A DNA stretch of 64,000 nt from Caballeronia cordobensis (GTDB lineage Bacteria > Pseudomonadota > Gammaproteobacteria > Burkholderiales > Burkholderiaceae). A program made the position numbers and the translations under genes. This document shows, piece by piece, positions 8,756 through 16,909 of the stretch; the stretch's first letter is position 1; the number at the start of each line of letters is the position of its first letter. The stretch lies in NCBI RefSeq assembly GCF_001544575.2, contig NZ_FCNY02000010.1:186001-250000 (forward strand), written 5' to 3'. The notes under the pieces were generated by a model that did no database searches, was not told the origin of the DNA, and worked only from the letters and a program-made list of their open reading frames with translations.

Positions 8756-9458
8756 AGGCTGCGTGGCATTCGTGACGGGCGCCGACCGCGGGCTCGGTGC
8801 GGGTCTGCTCAACGCGTTGCTGGAGCGGGGCGCGGGCAAGGTCTATGCCGGCGTCAAAAAGATGGAAGGCGTCGCGGACGGTGATCCGCGCGTCGTACCG
8901 GTTGAAGTGGACATCACGAACATCGAACAGGTGGCGAGCGCGGCGTCGAACGCCAAAGATATCACGCTACTGATCAACAACGCAGGACTGAACCGAACGC
9001 AGCCGGTACTGGAGACCAATGACGCGGAAGCGGCGCGTGCCGAGATGGAGGTGAATTACTTCGGCACATTAAACATGATGCGCGCATTCTCGCCGGCGCT
9101 CAAATCGAACGGCGGCGCCATCATCAACATTCTTTCGATCCTCGCACGCGTCGCGTTACCGTCCATGGCGTCGCTAAGTGCATCGAAGGCTGCGGCGCTT
9201 CGAATGACGGAGGGCGCACGGGCCGAACTCGCGCCGCATGGCGTTCGGGTCATTTCTGTTCTTCCCGGACCGATCGACACGGAAATGAGCCGGAGCATTC
9301 CGCCCCCGAAGATCCCGGTCGGAGAAGCAGTCGACGCCGTGCTGTCAGCATTGGAAGGCGGATCGGACGAGGTCTATATGGGCGCGATGGCACAAGAGAT
9401 CGCTCGTGGACTCGCCGCGGATCGTCAGGCTCTGCATGCGCGCCTCTTGACGCTTTGA
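8745..9458 (+). CDS. SDR-family NAD(P)-dependent oxidoreductase
   Basis: This 237-residue classical short-chain dehydrogenase has a TGxxxGxG-like nucleotide site (VTGADRGLGAGL), NNAGLN, and a catalytic region with Ser before a modified YxxxK: SLSASKAAALRM, where the usual tyrosine position reads Ser (LSASK). The start ATG has a strong AGGAGGT ahead and overlaps the ACMSD gene. The canonical nba pathway needs no SDR, so this enzyme probably belongs to the upper pathway, for instance oxidising or reducing a side-chain carbonyl. The apparent loss of the catalytic tyrosine is read from sequence and suggests either altered chemistry or a missing function. Confidence 0.82.
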   Translation: MQIEGCVAFVTGADRGLGAGLLNALLERGAGKVYAGVKKMEGVADGDPRVVPVEVDITNIEQVASAASNAKDITLLINNAGLNRTQPVLETNDAEAARAEMEVNYFGTLNMMRAFSPALKSNGGAIINILSILARVALPSMASLSASKAAALRMTEGARAELAPHGVRVISVLPGPIDTEMSRSIPPPKIPVGEAVDAVLSALEGGSDEVYMGAMAQEIARGLAADRQALHARLLTL

Positions 9459-9506
9459 ACGCACCCGAACCCGCAATAACGTTGCATTGAGTAAAGGACG
9501 AAGATC

Positions 9507-10745
9507 ATGAACGGTGAATACATTGACATTGACGCGGGCAACGCCCAAGCCTTTTCCGCGTACCTCGCGCGGCCCCGGCAAGGGTCCGGGCCGGGCTTGA
9601 TCCTGTTGCAGGAAATCTTCGGCATCAACGCCTATATGAAGGACATGGCCGATCGATTCGCCGAGGAAGGTTATGTGGTGCTGGTGCCCGACCTGTTCTG
9701 GCGCATGAAGCGCGGCGTCAATCTGGGGTACACCGGCGAGGACTTTGCCACGGCGCTGCGATATAATGACGAGTTCGACGTTGATCTGGCTGTAACCGAT
9801 ATCGCGTCGACGATCAAGACTCTCCGCTCGCTCGACCAACACGTTGGGAAAGTCGGCGCGGTAGGCTATTGCCTGGGCGGCAAACTCGCGATGCTGGCCG
9901 CTGCTCGCACGGAAATCGACTGCGCCGTGAGTTACTACGGTGTGGGGCTCGACGCATACTTAAAAGATGTACCGTCGATCCGATGCCCGATGGTGTTTCA
10001 TTTTGCTGGTGATGACGCTCTGTGCCCTGAGGCAACACGCGAGACGATCCAGTCAGCACTTTCTGCACTACCTGCGGTCGAGCAATACGTGTATCCAGGG
10101 TGTGACCACGCTTTCGCGACTCCGCAACGTGAGCACTTCGACAAGCCGGCAGCAATGATGGCTTATTCGCGAACCATCGCGCTGTTGCGTAAAGTGCTCG
10201 GACCGATCTATGACCTGAATTCGCTGTGGGAACTGCACTGCTACCACGAGTTCGACTCGCGCGATGTCGATTCGATCTTGCCGACCATGGTTTCGGCGCC
10301 CTACGTTAATCACGTGCCGACCATGACGGGCGGGGTCGGCTACAAGGATCTCAAACGGTTCTATAAGTATCACTTCGTTCACGCCAATCCAGTCGACACT
10401 CACTTTATTCCGGTCTCGCGCACCATCGGTGCGGACCGCATTGTCGACGAATTCATTTTCTGTGCAACCCACGATCGTGAGATTGACTGGATGCTTCCAG
10501 GGCTGGCGCCAACCGGCAAGTACATCGAGATTCCGATGCTCGCCGTGATCTGCTTCCGGGGCGACAAGTTGTATAACGAACATATCTACTGGGATCAAGC
10601 CTCGGTCCTGGTACAGATCGGTGTTCTGGATCCCACGGGACTCCCGATCGCCGGAATTCAGACTGCGAAGAAGATGATCGATGAGACCCTGCCAAGCAAC
10701 GAGTTGATGAGGAACTGGGAGTCGAGCGCAGGAAAGCCGATCTGA
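9507..10745 (+). CDS. Dienelactone hydrolase fused to a SnoaL-like domain
   Basis: This 412-residue protein joins two folds. Residues 1-225 are a dienelactone hydrolase: Glu in LILLQEIFGIN, nucleophile Cys122 (VGYCLGGK), Asp170 (AGDDAL) and His201 (GCDHAF) form the expected triad. Residues from about 235 to 412 look like a SnoaL/ester-cyclase alpha+beta barrel (LWELHCYHEFDSRD then YKYHFVHANPVDT). DLH enzymes hydrolyse lactone or ester bonds; SnoaL-like folds act as cyclases, isomerases or hydrolases. No step of the standard 3-hydroxyanthranilate route needs either, so the fusion probably handles a lactone or ester intermediate of the upper pathway. Function is inferred only. Confidence 0.8.
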   Translation: MNGEYIDIDAGNAQAFSAYLARPRQGSGPGLILLQEIFGINAYMKDMADRFAEEGYVVLVPDLFWRMKRGVNLGYTGEDFATALRYNDEFDVDLAVTDIASTIKTLRSLDQHVGKVGAVGYCLGGKLAMLAAARTEIDCAVSYYGVGLDAYLKDVPSIRCPMVFHFAGDDALCPEATRETIQSALSALPAVEQYVYPGCDHAFATPQREHFDKPAAMMAYSRTIALLRKVLGPIYDLNSLWELHCYHEFDSRDVDSILPTMVSAPYVNHVPTMTGGVGYKDLKRFYKYHFVHANPVDTHFIPVSRTIGADRIVDEFIFCATHDREIDWMLPGLAPTGKYIEIPMLAVICFRGDKLYNEHIYWDQASVLVQIGVLDPTGLPIAGIQTAKKMIDETLPSNELMRNWESSAGKPI

Positions 10746-10862
10746 ACGCAAGTGCAGCGGGTGGTATCTCGGACGTCGCGCTTGGAACGGTAACGCTTTC
10801 TTCAACCGCGAAGTTCCTTTTCGTGTGCAGAGCATCAACCACATCAACCAACAGGCATCGCC

Positions 10863-11984
10863 ATGAGGCTGAAATTAGGTGTACTTTGCGTTTCCTTGCT
10901 TGCATCTGCGACCGCGTTCGCTCAGAGTTCCGTAACCTTGTACGGGATTATTTCGAACGGCCTGGGTTACTTTAGCAATCAGGCGGGGCACAGCAATTGG
11001 GCGATGATCAGCGGCGCCAACCAGAACAATCGCCTAGGGTTCAAGATAGGAGAGGATCTCGGCGGTGGCCTTACCGCGGTGGCGACTCTGGAGAACGGCT
11101 TTGACAGCAATAGTGGCAAGCTTGGGCAAGGCGGGCGAATGTTTGGCCGCCAGGCATTCGTCGGCTTGTCGAGTTCGACCTACGGGACGCTCACGGTCGG
11201 TCGACAGTACGACATGCTGTGGGACTATCTGGACCGTATCGAACCCCAAGCCATGGGACCAGGCCTCGGCGTCAGCGTCGGCAGCAACGACAACATCGAA
11301 GGCAACTTTCGATACAGCAACTCCGTGAAGTACGCAAGCCCGGTATGGGGTGGATTCGGGTTTGAGTCGCTATATGCGTTCAGCAACAAAGCAGGGAGCT
11401 TTCAGCAAAACCGCGCCTTCAGCGCGGGGATCAATTATGCCCTCACGAATCAACGATACTCGCTCGTCTATCTCGATATTGACCATCCCGGGACTGCGAA
11501 TCCCAACGGCGCGGTTACGGACGACTATGCGGGCGCGCCCTTCGTGTTATTTCATACCAGTCCTCTGAGCGCCTCGGTGGGCGTGCGCAATCAGCGCGTG
11601 ATCGCCGGTGGGGCGGAGTATGACTTTGAAAAACTCAACTTGGGAGGCCTCGTTTCGGACGTCCGGTACAACTATCTCGACAACACAAGTTTGCATCTTG
11701 ACAACCTCAGCTTGGTCGGTGTTTACAAGGTGGCCCCGGCCTTTTTCGTGTCGGCAGCCTATCTTTATACCCACGGCAGTTACGGGGGCATCTCATCGAA
11801 CCCGCACTGGAATCAAGCGCAGGTAAGTTTGGAGTACTTCCTTTCAAAGAGAACGGATGTTTTCGCCTACGCCAACTATATTCGCGCGTCTGGTTCCAAC
11901 GCGCAGGCCGTCCTGTTCTTGTCGGCTCCGTCGAGTACGAAACAACAAACGGCTGTAGTGGCAGGGATTCGCCACAAGTTTTAA
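10863..11984 (+). CDS. Outer-membrane porin, Burkholderia OmpC-like
   Basis: This 373-residue protein has a signal peptide of about 20 residues (LLASATAFA then QSSVTLYG) and the repeated beta-strand pattern of trimeric 16-strand porins. The region LENGFDSNSGKLGQGGRMFG and the constriction-loop stretch with TLTVGRQYDMLWDY are diagnostic of betaproteobacterial general porins. It ends with a terminal aromatic residue (AGIRHKF) as required for outer-membrane assembly. Its place inside the operon suggests a substrate-selective entry channel. Confidence 0.93.
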   Translation: MRLKLGVLCVSLLASATAFAQSSVTLYGIISNGLGYFSNQAGHSNWAMISGANQNNRLGFKIGEDLGGGLTAVATLENGFDSNSGKLGQGGRMFGRQAFVGLSSSTYGTLTVGRQYDMLWDYLDRIEPQAMGPGLGVSVGSNDNIEGNFRYSNSVKYASPVWGGFGFESLYAFSNKAGSFQQNRAFSAGINYALTNQRYSLVYLDIDHPGTANPNGAVTDDYAGAPFVLFHTSPLSASVGVRNQRVIAGGAEYDFEKLNLGGLVSDVRYNYLDNTSLHLDNLSLVGVYKVAPAFFVSAAYLYTHGSYGGISSNPHWNQAQVSLEYFLSKRTDVFAYANYIRASGSNAQAVLFLSAPSSTKQQTAVVAGIRHKF

Positions 11985-12155
11985 CGGGGGCGAAAGGGGC
12001 CTTGGCGCAGACTCGGCGCCGATCGGCGCCATTCAAACCGCACAGGTGTTGATGGCTGAACCAGTCAGGTTGATTACGAACCACCTCTACCTCTCCGCTT
12101 GGTTTAGCACCGTGCAGGATGTGGAATTGAAAGAAACAACGCTTTGGATGACGGT

Positions 12156-12941
12156 ATGAGCACCATTCTGGAAAGGATTGTTCGACTCAAGACCCGAGAG
12201 GTCTGGCTGGCTGCGGAGCGCATGCCGTTGGCCGAACTGAAGAAAGTCGCGACGACGCAAGATGCCAGAGATTTCACTGCTGCGCTGCACGCAAAAAACA
12301 GCGATGGTCTGCCTGGGGTGATCGCAGAAGTGAAAAAGGCCAGCCCGGCGCAAGGCATTTTGCGGCCGGATTTCGATCCCGAGAGTATTGCACGCTCATA
12401 CGAGCGAGCGGGAGCGGCATGCTTGTCGGTGCTCACGGATCGATCATTCTTCTGTGGAAGCGCATCAGATCTTCGCGCCGCGCGCTCGGTCACTCGCCTT
12501 CCAGTGCTCAGGAAGGACTTCATCGTGGACGCTTACCAGGTTTGGGAGGCGCGTGCGATGGGTGCGGACTGCATCCTGCTCATCGCGGCGATGCTCGATG
12601 TCCGGGCGATGAGGGAGTTCGAAGCTGTTGCGTCCGAACTTGGAATGGCGGTGATCGTGGAGGTCCACAACGCTGCGGAGTTAGAGAAGGGCCTTGTGCT
12701 GAAGAGACCTCTCATCGGTGTGAATAACCGCAACCTTGCAACATTCGAGACTTCGATTGCCACAACCACCGCGATTCGGCACTTGATTCCCGACGACCGA
12801 ACTGTGATTTCTGAGTCGGGCATTCGGACTCGGAACGATGTGGAAAAGCTTCGTTCGATCGGAGTCGACAATTTTCTCGTCGGTGAAGCATTGATTCGAG
12901 CCGAGGATCCTGGTGCGGCGCTTGAACGCATGTTCTTCTAG
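12156..12941 (+). CDS. trpC: Indole-3-glycerol phosphate synthase (TrpC) embedded in the catabolic operon
   Basis: This 261-residue TIM barrel has the full set of IGPS motifs: IAEVKKASPAQG (catalytic Lys), SVLTDRSFFCGS, VLRKDFIVDAYQ, GVNNRNLATF and ISESGI. The normal reaction closes the indole ring from carboxyphenylamino-deoxyribulose phosphate in tryptophan synthesis. An in-frame TTG lies at 12144, but ATG at 12156 matches the family's start (MSTILERIVRLKTREV). No trpD, trpF, trpA or trpB is near, and the gene sits between a porin and meta-pathway genes. It may be a second copy recruited to the pathway, or a repair of tryptophan supply when anthranilate-like compounds accumulate. Which of these applies cannot be told. 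Confidence 0.92.
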   Translation: MSTILERIVRLKTREVWLAAERMPLAELKKVATTQDARDFTAALHAKNSDGLPGVIAEVKKASPAQGILRPDFDPESIARSYERAGAACLSVLTDRSFFCGSASDLRAARSVTRLPVLRKDFIVDAYQVWEARAMGADCILLIAAMLDVRAMREFEAVASELGMAVIVEVHNAAELEKGLVLKRPLIGVNNRNLATFETSIATTTAIRHLIPDDRTVISESGIRTRNDVEKLRSIGVDNFLVGEALIRAEDPGAALERMFF

Positions 12942-13001
12942 CGGTGTACTGCGTCACCGATATCACATCCGTGGTCGACTATTAAAGAGATGAGAGAGCT
13001 T

Positions 13002-13799
13002 ATGGACACTCAACAGGCTGCGGCCGCGCTGCGCGATGCAGCAGCGAGAGGTAGATATATCGCCCCATTGCGTGAGACATATGAGCAATTGGGCATCGAG
13101 GACGCTTACGCGATTCAGCGTATCAATACGGATCATCAACTTGCCGATGGTCGACGGCTCGTCGGGTGCAAGATTGGCTTGACTTCGTTGACTGTGCAAA
13201 AGCAGCTCGGGGTCGACCAGCCGGACTTTGGCATGTTGTTTGACCACATGGGTTATGGCGATGGGGAACCGATTCCCGCTGCGATTCTCCACCAACCGAG
13301 GATCGAGGCGGAGATCGCTTTCGTCATGGGTCACGATATTGCAATGCCGAATCCGGGCCACCACGAGGTTCTGAATGCAATCGAGTACGCCCTGCCCGCA
13401 CTCGAAATCGTCGGTAGCCGCATCGCCGACTGGAACATCCGCATCACCGACACGATCGCTGACAACGCATCGTCTTGCGCGTACGTGCTGGGCAGCACTC
13501 CGCGCAAACTCTCAAGTTTCGATTTGCGTCTTTGCGGGATGTCGATGGAACGGCGGGGCAGTCTCGTTTCGGTAGGTGCAGGAGCCGCATGCCTGGGCAA
13601 CCCTCTTAATGGGGTTGTTTGGCTTGCCCGAACGATGGCCGCGCTTGGCACGCCGCTAAAGGCGGGCGATCTGGTCCTGTCAGGCGCGCTGGGGCCCATG
13701 GTCGGCGTCACGCCCGGCGACGTCTTCGAGGCACGCATAAACGGCCTCGGCTCTGTGCGCGCAGTTTTCGATCATGACCTGAAGAAGGCACATCAATGA
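13002..13799 (+). CDS. nbaH: 2-hydroxypenta-2,4-dienoate hydratase (DmpE/NbaH type)
   Basis: This protein of about 265 residues adds water to 2-hydroxypenta-2,4-dienoate to give 4-hydroxy-2-oxovalerate. Family motifs are GCKIGLTS, LGVDQPDFGML, EAEIAFVMG, EIVGSRIADWNI, DTIADNASS and SVGAGAACLGNP. The GVDQPDFG stretch matches hydratases better than decarboxylases, which decides between this gene and its paralogue next door. ATG at 12990 is in frame, but the purine-rich GAGAGAG just ahead fits the ATG at 13002 better. The stop overlaps the next ATG (ATGA). Confidence 0.88.
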   Translation: MDTQQAAAALRDAAARGRYIAPLRETYEQLGIEDAYAIQRINTDHQLADGRRLVGCKIGLTSLTVQKQLGVDQPDFGMLFDHMGYGDGEPIPAAILHQPRIEAEIAFVMGHDIAMPNPGHHEVLNAIEYALPALEIVGSRIADWNIRITDTIADNASSCAYVLGSTPRKLSSFDLRLCGMSMERRGSLVSVGAGAACLGNPLNGVVWLARTMAALGTPLKAGDLVLSGALGPMVGVTPGDVFEARINGLGSVRAVFDHDLKKAHQ

Positions 13800-14563
13800 G
13801 CAATGCTATTGAATATGCGATGCTGCTCGATGAGGCGGCACTGAATGCGACAGAAGTCTCGCAGTTCGACCCGGGAGGACGTCTGTCGCTCGATATGGCG
13901 TATTCCATCCAGGCCGCCTCGATTCAACGGCGCGTCGAACGCGGCCATCGGCGCGTAGGTGTAAAGATGGGCTTCACCAGCCGTGCCAAAATGGTTCAGA
14001 TGGGCTTGTCCGATGTAATCTGGGGGCGATTGACGGCTGATATGCAGATCGAAGAGGGCACGGAAATCGATCTCTCGCGGTTTGTGCATCCGCGCGTTGA
14101 GCCGGAAATCGCGTTTATTCTGAAGCAATCGCTTCCGGGCGATGTCACGGGCCCGCAAGCGTTGGCCGCAGTGGAGGCTATCGCTCCTGCGCTGGAGATC
14201 ATCGACTCGCGATACAAAGACTTCAAGTTTTCGCTACCCGAAGTGATTGCGGACAACGCATCATCTAGCGGCTTCGTAATCGGTGCCTGGCGCGACCCAC
14301 ACATCGACTTTTCCAACCTTGGGCTCACCCTAAACATCGATGGACGCGTCGTACAAGTCGGATCAACCGCTGCTTTGCTGGGCCATCCCCTGCGCTCACT
14401 GGTAGCCGCGGCGCGTGTTTCCGCTCAAGCGGGCGAGCCGCTGCAGGCAGGATGGGTTGTGATGGCCGGCGGTGCGACTCCCGCGGAATGGATCAAACCC
14501 GGACAGCATGTATCGGTCGACATGGAACAGCTGGGCGGCGCAAGTTTCGAAACCAAGGAGTGA
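13796..14563 (+). CDS. nbaG: 4-oxalocrotonate decarboxylase (DmpH/NbaG type)
   Basis: This 255-residue paralogue of the preceding gene decarboxylates 4-oxalocrotonate to 2-hydroxypenta-2,4-dienoate. The motifs GVKMGFTSRAKMVQMG, EPEIAFILK, EIIDSRYKDFKF and VIADNASSSGFV follow DmpH rather than DmpE. Decarboxylase and hydratase of this family form a physical complex that channels the unstable dienol, which suits the overlapping start and stop codons. About 230 bases without a clear gene separate it from the acetaldehyde dehydrogenase gene; no tautomerase gene is seen, and the deaminase product would not need one. Confidence 0.88.
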   Translation: MSNAIEYAMLLDEAALNATEVSQFDPGGRLSLDMAYSIQAASIQRRVERGHRRVGVKMGFTSRAKMVQMGLSDVIWGRLTADMQIEEGTEIDLSRFVHPRVEPEIAFILKQSLPGDVTGPQALAAVEAIAPALEIIDSRYKDFKFSLPEVIADNASSSGFVIGAWRDPHIDFSNLGLTLNIDGRVVQVGSTAALLGHPLRSLVAAARVSAQAGEPLQAGWVVMAGGATPAEWIKPGQHVSVDMEQLGGASFETKE

Positions 14564-14795
14564 GGCGACGCCCCCATTCTGGTTATGCGAATTCTAGAAC
14601 CCGCCGAGCGCCGACCAAAGCGCTAATTAGATCTGCGGCAGCCGAACCGGGACGCCTGATTCCGCAAGCGGGGGCGCAAGTGCTCGACAACTGAAGTTAC
14701 TCGATGACCGGGCGGCGCAGCGGTAGCGTCTTCGAGGGCGGCACTGAGGATGGACGGTGATCGACGCTGTCCGGAAGTTACATTTGGAGTCACAC

Positions 14796-15758
14796 ATGAA
14801 CGACAAGGTGAAAGTCGCCATCATTGGGCCGGGCAATATCGGAACGGACCTCATGATAAAGGTAATGCGCAACAGCAAACACTTGCAGATGGGTGCTATG
14901 GTCGGCGTCGATCCCAGGTCAGAAGGCCTGGCTCGTGCTGCACGAATGGAGGTGGCGACGACCGCAGAGGGCATCGAGGGTCTGCTGAGACTCGATGTGT
15001 TCAAGGAAATTGACATCGTATTTGATGCGACGTCAGCAAGCGCGCACAGGCACCACAATGACATCCTGCAGGATCATGGCATTCAGGTAATCGACCTGAC
15101 TCCTGCCGCGATTGGCCCGTATGTGATTCCGGCGATCAATCTTGAGGACGAGAACGCGACGAATATGAATATGGTCACGTGCGGCGGCCAGGCCACCATT
15201 CCGATCGTCGCCGCGGTCTCTCGTGTTGCGAAGATCCACTACGCGGAGATCGTAGCTTCGATTTCCAGCCAATCTGCGGGGCCAGGCACACGCGCAAATA
15301 TTGACGAATTTACCGAGACGACGCGCGCCGCAATCGAAAAGTTGGGCGGTGCCGCACGCGGTAAAGCGATCATCGTACTCAATCCGGCGGAGCCGCCATT
15401 GGTGATGCGCGACACCGTTTTTGTACTGTCGGAAAAGGCGGATCCGGAAGCTATTGAGGCAAGCATCACCGAGATGGTCCAAAAAGTACAGGAGTACGTT
15501 CCGGGATACCGCCTTAAGCAGTCGGTGCAGTTTGACGTGATCTCGCCTGACATGCCGCTCAACGTGCCGGGCCTTGGATTAAGGCACGGCCTGAGGACAT
15601 CAGTGTTTCTCGAGGTGGAAGGCGCTGCTCACTATCTTCCTTCGTATGCAGGCAATCTCGACATCATGACGTCAGCGGCACTCGCCTGCGGTGACATGAT
15701 GGCACAGCGCCGGATCGCCGCCGGCATCGCGCGGGCTTACAAGGAGACGACGCAATGA
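14796..15758 (+). CDS. nbaJ: Acetaldehyde dehydrogenase (acylating), DmpF/NbaJ type
   Basis: This 320-residue enzyme converts acetaldehyde, CoA and NAD+ to acetyl-CoA. The N-terminal Rossmann motif is AIIGPGNIGTDLM, the nucleophilic Cys lies in NMVTCGGQATIPIV, and SISSQSAGPGTRANIDEF is diagnostic. The ATG at 14796 has GGAG six bases ahead; the upstream in-frame extension to 14757 is discarded. The gene overlaps the aldolase gene by ATGA; the two proteins form a channelling complex in known meta pathways. Confidence 0.94.
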   Translation: MNDKVKVAIIGPGNIGTDLMIKVMRNSKHLQMGAMVGVDPRSEGLARAARMEVATTAEGIEGLLRLDVFKEIDIVFDATSASAHRHHNDILQDHGIQVIDLTPAAIGPYVIPAINLEDENATNMNMVTCGGQATIPIVAAVSRVAKIHYAEIVASISSQSAGPGTRANIDEFTETTRAAIEKLGGAARGKAIIVLNPAEPPLVMRDTVFVLSEKADPEAIEASITEMVQKVQEYVPGYRLKQSVQFDVISPDMPLNVPGLGLRHGLRTSVFLEVEGAAHYLPSYAGNLDIMTSAALACGDMMAQRRIAAGIARAYKETTQ

Positions 15759-16804
15759 CCTCAACTGACAAAAGACTCTACATTTCCGACGTTACGCTGC
15801 GCGATGGCAGTCATGCGATCCGTCACCAATACAGCGTTGCCCACGTAAAAGCGATCGCTGCGGCGCTCGATGCTGCTGGGGTCGACAGCATCGAGGTTGC
15901 CCACGGCGACGGTATGGAAGGATCAAGTTTCAACTATGGATTCGGCGCTCACAGCGACGTCGAATGGATCGCCGCCGCAGCCGAAAGCGTCAAGACCGCG
16001 AAAATTGCCACGCTGCTGATCCCAGGCATCGGCACTACGCACGATCTGCGCCATGCCTTCGATGCAGGTGCACGGGTGGTACGCGTGGCGACCCATTGCA
16101 CGGAAGCCGATGTATCCCGCCAGCACCTCGAATTTGCGCGGAAGCTTGGGATGGACGCAGTCGGCTTTCTCATGATGAGCCATATGACTACGCCCGAGAA
16201 GCTTGCCGAACAGGCGAAGCTGATGGAAAGTTTCGGCGCGACGTGTGTGTACGTTGTTGATTCTGGCGGTGCGCTGGGCATGAACGATGTACGAGATCGG
16301 TTTCGCGCATTCAAGGACGCTCTGAGCGCAGATACTCAAACTGGCATGCATGCTCATCACAATCTGAGCCTCGGCGTGGCGAATTCGCTGGTTGCAGTGG
16401 AAGAGGGGTGCGACCGCGTCGATGCAAGCCTGGCAGGCATGGGTGCGGGTGCGGGCAATGCGCCGCTTGAAGTTTTCATTGCGGCGGCTCAGCGGCAAGG
16501 CTGGAATCATGGATGCGACTTGTACCGACTCATGGACGCTGCCGACGATCTCGTCCGTCCGCTGCAGGACCGGCCGGTACGTGTCGACCGCGAAACGCTT
16601 GCGCTCGGCTATGCTGGCGTTTACTCCAGCTTCTTGCGTCATGCGGAATTTGCGGCCAACAAATACGGTCTGAAGACCGTCGATATTTTAGTTGAGCTAG
16701 GCAGGCGAAAAATGGTGGGCGGTCAGGAAGACATGATTGTCGATGTCGCTTTGGATCTGCTTAAGAGCAGGTCCGAGCAAGCCGTGGGTCAAGCGTCGGC
16801 ATAA
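15755..16804 (+). CDS. nbaI: 4-hydroxy-2-oxovalerate aldolase, DmpG/NbaI type
   Basis: This 349-residue DRE-TIM aldolase splits 4-hydroxy-2-oxovalerate to pyruvate and acetaldehyde. The metal and substrate motif VTLRDGSHAIRHQY is at residues 12-25, with GMHAHHNLSLGVANS in the middle (His ligands) and a C-terminal communication domain to the dehydrogenase partner. It is the last gene of the pathway; a hairpin follows at 16823. Together with the previous gene it delivers pyruvate and acetyl-CoA to central metabolism. Confidence 0.95.
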   Translation: MTSTDKRLYISDVTLRDGSHAIRHQYSVAHVKAIAAALDAAGVDSIEVAHGDGMEGSSFNYGFGAHSDVEWIAAAAESVKTAKIATLLIPGIGTTHDLRHAFDAGARVVRVATHCTEADVSRQHLEFARKLGMDAVGFLMMSHMTTPEKLAEQAKLMESFGATCVYVVDSGGALGMNDVRDRFRAFKDALSADTQTGMHAHHNLSLGVANSLVAVEEGCDRVDASLAGMGAGAGNAPLEVFIAAAQRQGWNHGCDLYRLMDAADDLVRPLQDRPVRVDRETLALGYAGVYSSFLRHAEFAANKYGLKTVDILVELGRRKMVGGQEDMIVDVALDLLKSRSEQAVGQASA

Positions 16805-16822
16805 GTAAAGCAGGGTGATCGT

Positions 16823-16850
16823 CGTGGCGGCGTCATTGCCGCCCACGGTC
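16823..16850 (+). terminator. Probable terminator of the meta-pathway operon
   Basis: CGTGGCGGC (16823-16831) and GCCGCCCACG (16838-16847) can pair with one bulge around GTCATT, followed by GTCTTTAT. The T-run is short, so this is a moderate candidate. Its place after the last pathway gene supports it. Confidence 0.5.
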
Positions 16851-16909
16851 TTTATCGCACCGTCACACCGTGGCCTTGACCTACTTCAACACTTTTCCGC
16901 TGCGTGATC

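Noticed and set aside
12015..12030. Palindrome GGCGCC-GATC-GGCGCC after the first porin gene
   Set aside because: It is GC-rich with no T-tract and no loop; such words are common in high-GC DNA, so no terminator is called.
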